Positions 23,177 through 31,236 of a stretch of 35,245 bases of DNA are shown here, in pieces. Source of the DNA: Mediterraneibacter agrestimuris (lineage in GTDB: Bacteria > Bacillota > Clostridia > Lachnospirales > Lachnospiraceae). How positions within the stretch are numbered: position 1 is the first letter of the stretch; each line of letters opens with the position of its first letter. A program made the translations under genes and the position numbers. The stretch covers positions 1-35,245 of the forward strand of contig NZ_CALPDG010000041.1 in the NCBI RefSeq assembly GCF_943193195.1, written 5' to 3'. Under the pieces are notes generated by a model. The model was given only the letters and a program-made list of their open reading frames with translations. It had not been told where the DNA came from and searched no databases.

Positions 23177-25032
23177 CAGTCGGTCATTTTTTGCGGACAG
23201 TTCATACATGCTATCCTTTTCTGTTCTCTGCTCCTGCGTTTGCTCTCGTTTGATTTCTCCCTCCGTATCTTCTTGGCACAAGCAGGACAATACCTTGATG
23301 CACCAGAGCCCGGGACATATTCAACGCCGCACACCGTACAATTTTTAGCGGGCATTGCTGCCCACCGTTTTGTAGGTATGATATGTAATTCATCGACAAA
23401 GCCGATGAATTTATAGTAAATCTTGATTTCCTGCTTCACTGTTCCGTCTGCCATCTTCTCACGCTCCGAAACAAGTATCTTGTCTATGAGTGCGTTTATA
23501 ACTGTTGCATCCAGTTCTTTTAAGCCTTGATAATTTCGGATAAGGGCGAGGAAGTCACGGATTCCCCGTGATTTCTCGTAGCTTTCATTAAGAGTTTCCG
23601 TCACCTCTTTCAGCCTTGCTTCAATTTCAAGCTGCTCTTTCTGGTATTTCCCCGACATCATCTCAAAATTCCGCTCGGTAATACGCTCCATGACCTTATC
23701 CTCGTAGAGAGAGGAAAACAGCCTGTCCAGTTCCGCAAGGCGTTTGTTCAGCTTCTTACGTTCTTTCTCTAATGCTTTCGCCCTGCTCTGGTCTGTTTCC
23801 GTGAGCCGCTTTTCTATGGCCCTGACCGCCTTTTCATCATTCACTGCCATATCCGCAAAACAGTTGATGTCGGCAAGAACGGCATTGAATAAATCCCTTG
23901 CTTCTATATTGTGGGCACTACACTCGCTTCTTCCGTTTCTTGCATAATTATTACATGAATACTGTACACAGTCGATAATCTCTGGGCGTTTCCTCCTGTG
24001 TACGTTCATTGCCCGCAGAGCACATCCGCAGTCCACACACTTGATAACGCCTGCAAAAATATTTACAAATCCTCCCTTGTTCTGTGGAAGCCTACGACTT
24101 GTAATAAGCTGTTGGACAATATCAAATTCCTCCTGCGTGACTATTCCCTCATGGGTATTGGGTATCACTTCCCATTCTTCGGGCAGCTTAGAGGGGCGTT
24201 TCTTGCTTTTCATATTGGCGGCAATCCGTTTGTAGCCTACAAGATTTCCCGCATATATCGGGCTTCTTAAAATGCTCCTCACGCTGTTCCCACTCCAAAT
24301 ATAGCGTTTGTCCTCGTTCCCCTCAAAATGACGTTCAAAGCCTGTTTCGCCACGCTCCGCCGCATAAGCGGCAGGGCGTAGGATATGCTGTTTATTAAGA
24401 TGTCTGCAAATTTTGGCAACTCCATTCCCTTTTAATGCAAGGTCGAATATCTCTTTTACAACATGTGCCACTTTATCATCTATCAGCAGATGGTTGTGGT
24501 CGGCAGGGTCTTTGATATAGCCATAAGGGGCGGTAGTTCCCATGAATTTCCCCTGTTGAAACCTCGCCCGATATGCCGATTTTATCTTAACAGATATGTC
24601 AGCGGCATACATTTCGTTTAAAATGTTGCGGAAAGGCGTGATGTCCATAGCAGATTTATTCAAGGTATCTACGCCGTCATTGACCGCTATATACCTCACG
24701 TTATGCTCTGGGAAGAAAACTTCCAGATATAACCCACAATCAAGATAGTTTCTCCCCAGACGGGATAAATCTTTCGTAATCACGCAGTTTATCAGACCGC
24801 TTTCAATGTCTTTTATCATATTCTGGAAACTTGGTCTTTGGAAATTTGTACCAGAATAACCATCGTCCACATACGTTTTTGCTATGTGCCATCCCTGCTT
24901 TTTCACATAATCCGTGAGGATGGATTTCTGTGTCGCAATGCTCGCACTCTCGTTATCCGTACCATCGTCTTTAGATAAGCGGCAATAAATGCCGACTAAA
25001 TAGATTTTCTTTTCTTCTTTGATTCCTGCCAT
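23176..25032 (-). CDS. Large serine recombinase of the TnpX/TndX type
   Basis: 618 aa. The resolvase domain has IYCRLS with Ser20 as nucleophile, DDGYSGTNFQRP and TKDLSRLGRN. A recombinase domain (APYGYIKDP), a zinc ribbon (IKCVDCGCALRAM ... YSCNNYARNGRSECSAH), a long coiled coil (about 430-500) and a DUF4368-like C-terminal domain follow. A final CxxC...CxxC motif (CTVCGVEYV, YCPACAKK) closes it. It excises and inserts the surrounding element. Its own TGA stop is completed by the GA of the crossover site, so the gene ends exactly at the element edge. Confidence 0.95.
   Translation of the reverse strand: MAGIKEEKKIYLVGIYCRLSKDDGTDNESASIATQKSILTDYVKKQGWHIAKTYVDDGYSGTNFQRPSFQNMIKDIESGLINCVITKDLSRLGRNYLDCGLYLEVFFPEHNVRYIAVNDGVDTLNKSAMDITPFRNILNEMYAADISVKIKSAYRARFQQGKFMGTTAPYGYIKDPADHNHLLIDDKVAHVVKEIFDLALKGNGVAKICRHLNKQHILRPAAYAAERGETGFERHFEGNEDKRYIWSGNSVRSILRSPIYAGNLVGYKRIAANMKSKKRPSKLPEEWEVIPNTHEGIVTQEEFDIVQQLITSRRLPQNKGGFVNIFAGVIKCVDCGCALRAMNVHRRKRPEIIDCVQYSCNNYARNGRSECSAHNIEARDLFNAVLADINCFADMAVNDEKAVRAIEKRLTETDQSRAKALEKERKKLNKRLAELDRLFSSLYEDKVMERITERNFEMMSGKYQKEQLEIEARLKEVTETLNESYEKSRGIRDFLALIRNYQGLKELDATVINALIDKILVSEREKMADGTVKQEIKIYYKFIGFVDELHIIPTKRWAAMPAKNCTVCGVEYVPGSGASRYCPACAKKIRREKSNESKRRSREQKRIACMNCPQKMTD
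23189..23199. repeat. Terminal inverted repeat, recombinase end
   Basis: TTTTGCGGACA, the exact complement of 34157-34167. It overlaps the last codons of the recombinase gene. Confidence 0.8.
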
Positions 25033-25086
25033 ACTGTAAAACCTCCGTATCTGTCCTATCTGTTTTCATGTCCCATTGCGTACATT

Positions 25087-25350
25087 CTAAGCGGACAGCC
25101 CCTCATTGTCGAAGGTGTCGCCCTCGGCAATCTTCTTCCGAATATCCTCGGAGATAATCGGGACAAACGCTTCTGTAACGGTCTGTGTGCCGACATATTC
25201 ACGGCTGATTATCATCTGCACTGGTGCTTTTGGCACGATACGCTTTCTCTTTTTATCTGCTTTCTTATCCTCGCCCATACTTAAATCTTCCTTTCCAGAC
25301 AGGGCAGGGAAGAGTTTGGAAATGTCCCCGCCCTGCCAATCAGATACCAT
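25087..25350 (-). CDS. Small basic protein before the recombinase
   Basis: 87 codons from the ATG at 25350, which overlaps the YdbC stop (TAATG); an inner ATG (GEDKKADKKRKR, 63 codons, GGAAG upstream) is an alternative start. After a Lys/Arg-rich stretch comes VQMIISREYVGTQTVTEAFVPII. Proteins of this kind are common next to recombinases of such transposons; function unknown. The overlap points to one operon from parB to recombinase. Confidence 0.65.
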   Translation of the reverse strand: MVSDWQGGDISKLFPALSGKEDLSMGEDKKADKKRKRIVPKAPVQMIISREYVGTQTVTEAFVPIISEDIRKKIAEGDTFDNEGLSA

Positions 25351-25580
25351 TAATCCTCGCTGTTTAATTCTTTCTGTAATGCTTTAAGGAGTGCCGCCGC
25401 TTCATCAGCGTTCAGCGTGATTCCCTTGCCGCACTTTTCACGGTTCGGGGAAAAGCTGCGGATGTCATACTTCGGCTCTTTCCCATTCCATGAAATGAGA
25501 TTGATTTCCTTTGTGTAGCCACTGTCGCCCGTAGACAATACTGCGATTTCCTTTACGATTTCATACTGGATTTCTCTCAT
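25350..25580 (-). CDS. YdbC/PC4-like single-strand nucleic acid binding protein
   Basis: 76 aa. The pattern EIVKEIAVLSTGDSGYTKEI, then LISWNGKEPKYDIRSF and KCGKGITLNADEAAALLKAL matches the beta-sheet and helix of the YdbC/PC4 family. Members bind single-stranded DNA or RNA as dimers. Here a role in replication, transfer or transcription of the element is likely. It lies 45 bp after parB. Confidence 0.75.
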   Translation of the reverse strand: MREIQYEIVKEIAVLSTGDSGYTKEINLISWNGKEPKYDIRSFSPNREKCGKGITLNADEAAALLKALQKELNSED

Positions 25581-25625
25581 TCTCCATACCTCAACTCTCT
25601 GTATTTACTTCCCGAAAAAAGAAGA

Positions 25626-26480
25626 TTAGCGGCTGTCACGGTTGCGTTTCCTCTGCAACTCACGCTCCAAAAGTTTGATGATGGTTTCCTCCATCTGCTT
25701 CGGCGTTGTGTTCTTCGGAAAGTATTTTTTCAGCTTGCTTGTGTTGATTTTCAAGGTTTCTTTCTGGTTGCCCTTTTCCTCCGTCATAATCGCAAATATC
25801 GTATCCATGTCAAGCCGCCCGCTCTGGCTTAACTGTTTCATCCGCTGTGCCTGTGAGAGTGAGGGCGTTGCTTCTTCGCTCTCCATCGTGGCAAAGAGGT
25901 TTTCCTGCTCGTCTTTCTTCAAGAAGGACAGTTCCACCGCAGGCGTGAGGGCGATTTTCCCCTCGTCCACCATCTGCAAAATCGGCGGTATCAGTTCCGT
26001 CAGGCGGATAAAACGCTGCACGGTCATCCTGCCCACGCCGAAGCCCTGTGCCACCTTGTCGTCCGTCCGCAACTTCGTCACAACTTGTGACGAGGTTAAG
26101 TCTGTGCGGAAACCCTGCCGCTTCATGGCTTCGGATTTCATCTTGTAAGCAAACGCCCGCTCCGATGGCAGGATATTCTCACGCTGCAAATTGCTGTCTA
26201 CAAGGGTGATGATGGCTCGGTCACGGTCTAAGGGCAGGACAAACGCAGGCACGGTATTTATCCCTGCAAGTTCAGAAGCACGGACACGCCGCTGTCCTGC
26301 AATCACTTCATAACCGTCCCCGTCCTCTTTCGGGCGTGTGATTATCGGCGTGACAATGCCAAATTCCTTGATGCTTTCCGCTAACTCTGACAGTGTTTCA
26401 TCTTCTGCCACATGAAACGGATTGTCGGGGAACGGGTACAAGTCTTTGGTCTTTAACACCTTAAAATCCTGTTTCTTCAT
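25626..26480 (-). CDS. parB: ParB/RepB/Spo0J-family partition protein of the transposon
   Basis: 284 aa. ParB N domain (about 10-100) with the GQRRVRASELAG box and SNLQRENILPSERAFAYK, then a helix-turn-helix (VAQGFGVGRMTVQRFIRLTEL) and a basic C-terminus. No ParA is seen in the inner element; it may act alone, as a regulator or in replication. It is a distant paralogue of the split outer ParB with the same layout. It starts 8 bp after the relaxase stop. A near-perfect 27-bp palindrome sits in its coding sequence. Confidence 0.9.
   Translation of the reverse strand: MKKQDFKVLKTKDLYPFPDNPFHVAEDETLSELAESIKEFGIVTPIITRPKEDGDGYEVIAGQRRVRASELAGINTVPAFVLPLDRDRAIITLVDSNLQRENILPSERAFAYKMKSEAMKRQGFRTDLTSSQVVTKLRTDDKVAQGFGVGRMTVQRFIRLTELIPPILQMVDEGKIALTPAVELSFLKKDEQENLFATMESEEATPSLSQAQRMKQLSQSGRLDMDTIFAIMTEEKGNQKETLKINTSKLKKYFPKNTTPKQMEETIIKLLERELQRKRNRDSR
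26071..26097. repeat. 27-bp near-perfect palindrome inside inner parB
   Basis: Arms AACTTCGTCACAA (26071-26083) and TTGTGACGAGGTT (26085-26097) flank a C, with one mismatched pair. It codes TSSQVVTK at the same place as TSTPVVSK in the outer parB. Confidence 0.85.
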
Positions 26481-26488
26481 TCACATAT

Positions 26489-27454
26489 CTACCTTTCTTT
26501 CGCTCTGCTTCTATGATTTTTCTGCAATTCTTCCAACACTTCGGGCGGTATTTTTGACAGCAGCCGCCCCATCTGCTCGTTGGTTCTCTGCAATTCAAAT
26601 ATCTTCTGATTCGCTTTCTGCACCTTTAGTTCCTGCTCGTACTTTTCATCACGCATACGCCCCGCATAGTCTGATTCCTGCCCAATTCTCTCTTTCAAAC
26701 TGTCGATATACGCCTGCTGTTTCCCGATTTCCTTAGAGAATTTCTCCACGTCTGGCAGCCATGCAGAGAGTAAATCTAACGCTTTATCCCTTTTCTTCCC
26801 TGCGTTAAAGGCGTTGATGTCGGATAGGGCAGACACGATTTCTTCATACTGTTTATCAAGCCTGCCGCCTAATTTATAGAGCCATGTGGGGACGTGTTTC
26901 CGCTTGGTTTCCATTGAGGACTGCCCCCGTTCAAGCTGATTCCACCGTGAGGACATCCGCTCATGGTAGGCGGTCTGCCACTCGGATAATGATTTCTGGT
27001 TGCCTAAGATAGCTTTCGCTGACAGCTTATTGTCTGGCGTAATCGGCACAAAGCAGAGGTGCATATGGGGCGTTCTCTCGTCCATATGGACGACAGCGGA
27101 GAGGATATTCTGCTTTCCAACACGCTCCGAAATGAAGTCAAGAGCCGTCTGGAAATACGCTTTTTGTTCTTCGGGCGGTAACTGGTTCATAAATTCTGGT
27201 GAAGCTGTGATGAGCGTTTCCACCATCATCACGCTGTCTTTCCTTGTCCTGCACCCCGCTTCGGCTACCATGCGGTTAATCTCTTTCTTGTAGGTGTACT
27301 TTGGTGGTGCTATGAGATGGTAATTGTTTTTAGAGCGTTCCATATCTATATCTGGGTTGCTTTTGTAGGCTTCTTTCTTCCGCTCGTTGTGGCGTTCACA
27401 AGCCGCAACGCCGCCCGCTTTTCGTTTCTGGAAACGCAGGATTGCATAAGGCAT
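26489..27454 (-). CDS. MobV-family relaxase (Mob/Pre, TnpZ-like)
   Basis: 321 aa from the ATG at 27454 (AAAGGAGGA upstream); an in-frame extension to 27625 crosses repeats and lacks a ribosome site. The N-terminal relaxase domain has ERHNER with His22, the place of the catalytic His in pMV158 MobM, and HMDERTPHMH (123-132), the metal-binding motif of the family. The C-terminal half is coiled coil (about 240-310). The enzyme nicks oriT and leads single-strand transfer with a helper's channel. The oriT lies about 300 bp upstream. Confidence 0.9.
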   Translation of the reverse strand: MPYAILRFQKRKAGGVAACERHNERKKEAYKSNPDIDMERSKNNYHLIAPPKYTYKKEINRMVAEAGCRTRKDSVMMVETLITASPEFMNQLPPEEQKAYFQTALDFISERVGKQNILSAVVHMDERTPHMHLCFVPITPDNKLSAKAILGNQKSLSEWQTAYHERMSSRWNQLERGQSSMETKRKHVPTWLYKLGGRLDKQYEEIVSALSDINAFNAGKKRDKALDLLSAWLPDVEKFSKEIGKQQAYIDSLKERIGQESDYAGRMRDEKYEQELKVQKANQKIFELQRTNEQMGRLLSKIPPEVLEELQKNHRSRAKER

Positions 27455-27495
27455 AGGCGGATTCCTCCTTTCTTTCGGCGGGTGACCGTCCTTTG

Positions 27496-28041
27496 GGGTG
27501 ACAGCGGTGACGGTGGTGACAGCAGTTTTGGGATACCCCCTGCCGACTGCCGCAACTGTCACCCTCACCCCCTGCATGACGGTCATGTCGATGATGACGG
27601 TGTTTTTGGGATACCCCCCTCGCAAGAGCCGTCACCGTCATGCCGCCATTCTTTTATCCGAAGCCGTAAGGCGTAGGATAGCAGGGCACAGCCCTGCCTT
27701 AAGGGAGTCCAGAGGGAACGTCTGGCACACGACTTTGCAGGGCAAAGTGTAGTGTGTTACACCCTGTAAACGCAGTCGGAAAAATCGGAATGATTTTTCT
27801 GACCGCAGGGGTGGTTTTACACGACCGAAAAGGGCGAGTAAATCTCACGCCTGCATTTTGCGTTTACGGGGTGTTCTCCCGTAGGGATGACAGCGGCAGG
27901 GTATCCTAAAATCACTGTCACCACCGTCACTGCTGTCACCCGCAGGGCAGAGCCGCCAGCTTTACATGGCTTTAAGCGTCAATGACAGTAACAGGGGGGT
28001 ATCCTAATATCGCTGTCACCACCATCACCGCTGTCACCCGC
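27496..28041. repeat. Four ~45-bp repeats in mirrored order around oriT
   Basis: Copies A (27496-27540) and B (about 27574-27620) read forward, and C (27899-27943) and D (27994-28041) read reverse. Each joins GACAGCGGTGA/GGTGGTGACAG-type text to GGATACCCCC. A and D are near-identical; B is the most diverged. A/D and B/C are centred near 27768 and 27760. Copy D lies in the 3' end of the ATPase gene. A 16-bp inverted repeat (27759-27774 with 27859-27874, one mismatch) and a 12-bp stem lie between. No gene is seen in 27455-27978. Confidence 0.8.
27740..27763 (+). other. oriT of the MobV/pMV158 type
   Basis: GCAAAGTGTAGTGTGTTACA resembles the pMV158 nick region: GTGTA (27747-27751) and TACAC (27758-27762) form the dyad, and the expected nick is after TAGTGTG (27756/27757). 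It lies upstream of a MobV relaxase gene and near the centre of the mirrored repeats. Confidence 0.75.
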
Positions 28042-29004
28042 CCTCCTTGCAAGGGCAATCCGCCTGCCGTCTTTCCTGCGGCTGTACTGGTAGCAGATAC
28101 GGTTCTCGCTTAAAAATGTGGTGCGGTATTCATTCAGCCATTTCGTAATCACCGTGGGTATGGTTTCCGTTTCCCCCATAGCGGCTAACAGTTCCGTTGC
28201 CGTGCCTATCCATTCTTCCTTATCCCTCATAAAATCCACCAACCGAAAAAGGACATCTGGTATCGTTTCTTTCGCAAGCTGCTCCTGCGTTTTCCGCTCC
28301 ACAAGCTCCCAACGGCAATCACGGAAACGCAGCGTGTATTCCTGATAAGGCGTGTCCCTGCCCGTCACATACAGCTTGGCGGTGTCAGACGCACGTTTCT
28401 CCTTTTCCAGAACAAAGGTAGCGTCCGCACTCCCCGTTAATCCTGTCGTCCCAGACACCTTGTTGAACACGTCGCTGTCATTCTGCTTTCGGATGTGGTG
28501 TACGACAATGACCGCCAGAGAGTGCCTGTCGGCAAAGTCTTTGATGAGGGAGATGTCCCCATAGTCGCTTGCATAGGCATTGTCTTTTGAAGCTGTACGG
28601 ACTTTCTGCAAGGTATCAATGACAATGAGCCTGCTGTCTGGGTAATCTTTCAGATAATCTTCAAGCTGCACGATAAGACCGTCTGACAGCTTGCAGCTTG
28701 CCACGGCAAAGTGGAGCCGCCCGCTTGCTTCGTCCGTCAAACGAAATAACCTGTCCTGTATGCGGCAGAACGTGTCCTCAAGGCAGAGGTAAAGCACATC
28801 GCCCTCCATTGTCGGCATATCCCATAAAGGGATTCCCTGCGACACGCATAAGCATAGCTTCAGCATGAGCCAGCTTTTGCCTATCTTCTGTGAGCCGCAG
28901 AACAGCGATAAGCCTGTCGGGATAAGGCTGTCCACCACAAAGGATGGTTTCTCAAGCGGTTCATAAAGGAGCGTTTCGGCGTTGACTGTCTGTAACTTCT
29001 GCAT
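27979..29004 (-). CDS. RepA-like AAA ATPase/helicase
   Basis: 341 aa. A RecA-type core: GSQKIGKSW (Walker A, about 37-45), LIVIDTL (Walker B), VVHHIRK and SGTTGLTGSADATFVLEKE. This matches RepA-type hexameric helicases of plasmids and gut elements. A winged-helix tail is likely after 240. It may load on the mirrored repeats next to it. The ATG at 29004 has AAAGGAGG upstream. The last 18 codons come from repeat copy D. Confidence 0.85.
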   Translation of the reverse strand: MQKLQTVNAETLLYEPLEKPSFVVDSLIPTGLSLFCGSQKIGKSWLMLKLCLCVSQGIPLWDMPTMEGDVLYLCLEDTFCRIQDRLFRLTDEASGRLHFAVASCKLSDGLIVQLEDYLKDYPDSRLIVIDTLQKVRTASKDNAYASDYGDISLIKDFADRHSLAVIVVHHIRKQNDSDVFNKVSGTTGLTGSADATFVLEKEKRASDTAKLYVTGRDTPYQEYTLRFRDCRWELVERKTQEQLAKETIPDVLFRLVDFMRDKEEWIGTATELLAAMGETETIPTVITKWLNEYRTTFLSENRICYQYSRRKDGRRIALARRAGDSGDGGDSDIRIPPCYCH

Positions 29005-29633
29005 GGCTTTCCTCCTTTCGGGCGGTGTCTTTGTTTTCGTTGCACATAGGCGTTGACCTCCTTAAAAATAGATTTACTCCCACGGAAAAAAGTGAGAGTA
29101 TGTAATGCCGCCAATCCCACACAAATAAAAAACAGATTTCTTTTTCGGGCGGTGTCGGTCACGGTTGGAGATATTTCTTCAATTTCCGCCTTTACTTTCT
29201 CCTTTGCAATCGCAACAGATTTCTGTATTGCCGAAGCGGTGCAATGCTCCATAGCGGCGATTTGGTAAAAATTGAACTCATACTCGTAGTAGAGCAGGAA
29301 ACGCCGCCTTTGTATCTCTGGAAGGCTCCCAACCGCCTTATAGAGCGTTTCATTCCGTTCTTCCTCAACCATGCGTTCATCAAGGCTCTTAGGCACACGC
29401 AACGCCCGTCTGTAAAGGGTTTCGTCCCATACCTCGTTAAACTCCCTGTGCCGCTCGTCCCATTAGAAAAGATTCCTGTTCCTGCGCTCCATCTGCCGAA
29501 ACTCCATAAAGAACTGTTCCGACACTTCCAACTCGTGGGATTTGCCCTGCCCGTCCTTAAAGCTGATAAAATACCTTGTGCCGCTTTCCGTGGATTCCTC
29601 CCGAAGCGTGTATGCCTTAACCCTGTATGCCAT
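28881..29633 (-). pseudogene. Sigma-factor-like regulator with an in-frame TAA
   Basis: From the ATG at 29633 (GGAGG upstream) 56 codons (AYRVKAYTLREESTESGTRY...) end at a TAA (29463-29465). The same frame continues WDERHREFNEVWDETLYRRA into a sigma region 4-like domain (LYKAVGSLPEIQRRRFLLYY, AAMEHCTASAIQKSVAIAKEK). It looks like one gene of about 160-200 codons with Gln CAA changed to TAA. The 3' end runs over the ATPase start, so the true end is uncertain. Without readthrough the DNA-binding part is not made unless translation restarts. Confidence 0.7.
28961..29047 (-). CDS. 28-codon ORF overlapping the ATPase start
   Basis: ATG at 29047 with AAGGAGG 9 nt upstream, stop at 28961. The peptide (MCNENKDTARKEESHAEVTD...) is charged. 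It overlaps the ATPase start in another frame and could couple or restrain its translation, or be a small accessory protein. Confidence 0.4.
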   Translation of the reverse strand: MCNENKDTARKEESHAEVTDSQRRNAPL

Positions 29634-29716
29634 CCTGTTGTCCTCCTGCAAAAAATGAGTGAGGGGATTTCCATCCCTCACCCAGTAGCCCGCAGGATGG
29701 CAGGCTGTTTTAGAAG

Positions 29717-30142
29717 CTATAAAATTTTCCGCAGCTTCTTCCGCAGATGGTCTAACCTCGCATAGATGGCACCAGTCGTCAAATGCACAAGCGGGGCAAT
29801 CTCCTTTGTGGAATACCCCTGCATTTTCAGCAGGACGATTTTCAAGGTACGCCCGTCCACCGTGACTAATACTTGATAGAGATTTTCGCTCTCAATCTCT
29901 TCCAGTAACTCCGCAACCGTACCCACTTCCGCCTGCCGCTCCCTGCCTGCCATGTCCTCAAGATATTCCGCAACGTCATTCGTCCATCGGTAAAACCGCC
30001 TGTTGGAATTGAAGTCTGCCCTGTCCGCCATGCGTATCTGCTCAATGGTCGCTTCATCAACGCCGCACTCACGCAGCAGCTTTTCCTCCGCTTCTTTCCA
30101 GATACGCCATTTCCTGTCCTCCCGTCCGTGGTTGTATGCCAT
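29717..30142 (-). CDS. Sigma-70 region 4-like DNA-binding protein
   Basis: 141 aa from the ATG at 30142 (GGAGGAA upstream). The C-terminal 50 residues (LLKMQGYSTKEIAPLVHLTTGAIYARLDHLRKKLRKIL) form a helix-turn-helix of the sigma region 4 type. The N-terminal part is helical and charged and lacks a clear region 2. It is probably a regulator of transfer or replication genes of the transposon. Confidence 0.7.
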   Translation of the reverse strand: MAYNHGREDRKWRIWKEAEEKLLRECGVDEATIEQIRMADRADFNSNRRFYRWTNDVAEYLEDMAGRERQAEVGTVAELLEEIESENLYQVLVTVDGRTLKIVLLKMQGYSTKEIAPLVHLTTGAIYARLDHLRKKLRKIL

Positions 30143-30181
30143 TCTTACTTCCTCCAATCAGAATTGATTGAGAGGGCAGAG

Positions 30182-30222
30182 AAAAGCCCCCTCATCTTCC
30201 CAAAGGAAAAAACAAGGGGGCT
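30182..30222 (-). terminator. Terminator between two sigma-like genes
   Basis: On the minus strand AGCCCCCT (30222-30215) and AGGGGGCT (30192-30185) pair, followed by TTTC. It lies between the sigma factor gene (stop 30237) and the next regulator, so the two may be expressed at different levels. Confidence 0.7.
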
Positions 30223-30236
30223 GAACGCCTTAAATT

Positions 30237-30749
30237 TTAATTTTCTATTATCTTTCTTAGTTTTATTAGGATTCTGGCTTTGCGTTTGTTTACAACGCTC
30301 TGGGTTATGCCCAACCTCGCCCCGACTTCACGCTCGGAAAGTCCGTCAAAAAAGATTGCCTGTATCAGCTCCTGTTCACTATCCGACAGCAAAGGCAGGG
30401 CGGCTTTCAGCCTGTCCACCATGACCGCATTGACAACGGTTTCTGCAATGTCCACCGCTTCATCAGTGATAAAGTCCAGAGGATTCCCCTCGCTGTCCGT
30501 AAATCCGTCGAGAGATAGCAGTCTATTCTTTGTATCTAATTTTTGCAGATAACGCCACCGTTCCTTGTCACGGTAGAAGTCTGTGTATTGCTCCCTCACG
30601 ACTTCAAGCAGACAGCCTTGAATGGGGATAAACAGCTTGTCCATATAGGTCTGGTCGGATTCCCTGCAACGGCAGAACTCCGTGTAGGATAATTCCACAT
30701 AGCCGCCACTTTCTCTGATATATACCTTTCTTGGTGCATATTTCACCAT
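30237..30749 (-). CDS. Sigma-70 family RNA polymerase sigma factor
   Basis: 170 aa from the ATG at 30749 (GGGAGG upstream). The C-terminus (LLSDSEQELIQAIFFDGLSEREVGARLGITQSVVNKRKARIL) is a clean region 4 helix-turn-helix. The N-terminal half (KYAPRKVYIRESGGYVELSY) is of the kind seen in sigma-like proteins of gut transposons and has only a weak region 2. It probably directs or modulates transcription of the element. Confidence 0.75.
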   Translation of the reverse strand: MVKYAPRKVYIRESGGYVELSYTEFCRCRESDQTYMDKLFIPIQGCLLEVVREQYTDFYRDKERWRYLQKLDTKNRLLSLDGFTDSEGNPLDFITDEAVDIAETVVNAVMVDRLKAALPLLSDSEQELIQAIFFDGLSEREVGARLGITQSVVNKRKARILIKLRKIIEN

Positions 30750-30865
30750 AAATACCTCCCATCTGAATTTTTGAAATGTAAAAAATCCAGATGGAGAGGC
30801 GGAGAACGACACCGCATATCAGAAACAGCCCTACGGCACTTTCCAACAAAAACCGACAAAAGAAA

Positions 30866-30943
30866 AACCGCAAAGGCTCTGTGACCTTTACGGTTATAGG
30901 AAATAGTAATTCTATTGTATGGAGATTGTACTTCTACTTTCAA
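30866..30943 (-). promoter_or_regulatory. Promoter and leader hairpin of the sigma operon
   Basis: TTGAAA (30943-30938) and TACAAT (30919-30914) are 18 bp apart. The leader of about 160 nt holds a hairpin (AACCG-AAAGG against CCTTT-CGGTT, 30895-30866) followed by a T-run, well before the ATG at 30749. This is the form of a transcription attenuator. The stretch 30944-31184 holds no gene I can support. Confidence 0.55.
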
Positions 30944-31184
30944 GGTGAGAAGTACCGTTGCACTGGCAGAAATTTTTTTAACTGGTTTCCTGCCGTTCTC
31001 TGATATGCTATGTATTGATAAATTTTGCTTCGTATGAGCAGATAGATAACTGCCCGAAAAAAGGACATAAAAAAATCCCTCCAAATTTAAAAACAAATTC
31101 AGAGGGTAATTTAGGGTATAACAAAATAACCCACCCGAATATCGTTTTTTTTATTTGGTGAGTTTGTTCTTTCAAATACGAAAC

Positions 31185-31231
31185 AAAAAGAGCCGATGAT
31201 TCGTGAATTGTTCCACAATTTCATCGGCTCT
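31185..31231 (-). terminator. Terminator of the tet(O)-KTR operon
   Basis: On the minus strand AGAGCCGATGA (31231-31221) pairs perfectly with TCATCGGCTCT (31199-31189), followed by TTTT. Confidence 0.8.
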
Positions 31232-31236
31232 GCGTC

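Noticed and set aside
22469-23290. A 273-codon parB gene starting inside the transposon
   Set aside because: The first 38 codons are recombinase-gene DNA in another frame; the parB part begins at the GA crossover.
27455-27625. 57-codon N-terminal extension of the MobV relaxase
   Set aside because: It is repeat and non-coding DNA; catalytic His22 numbering and the ribosome site both favour 27454.
27479-28041. CRISPR array
   Set aside because: The repeats are few, unevenly spaced, imperfect and in two orientations; no cas genes are near.
29192-29674. 160-codon minus-strand frame over the broken sigma-like gene
   Set aside because: It is an alternative frame of the same DNA; the sigma region 4 text is in the other frame.
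30743-31096. 117-codon minus-strand frame before the sigma factor gene
   Set aside because: It spans the promoter and leader hairpin and shows no family likeness.
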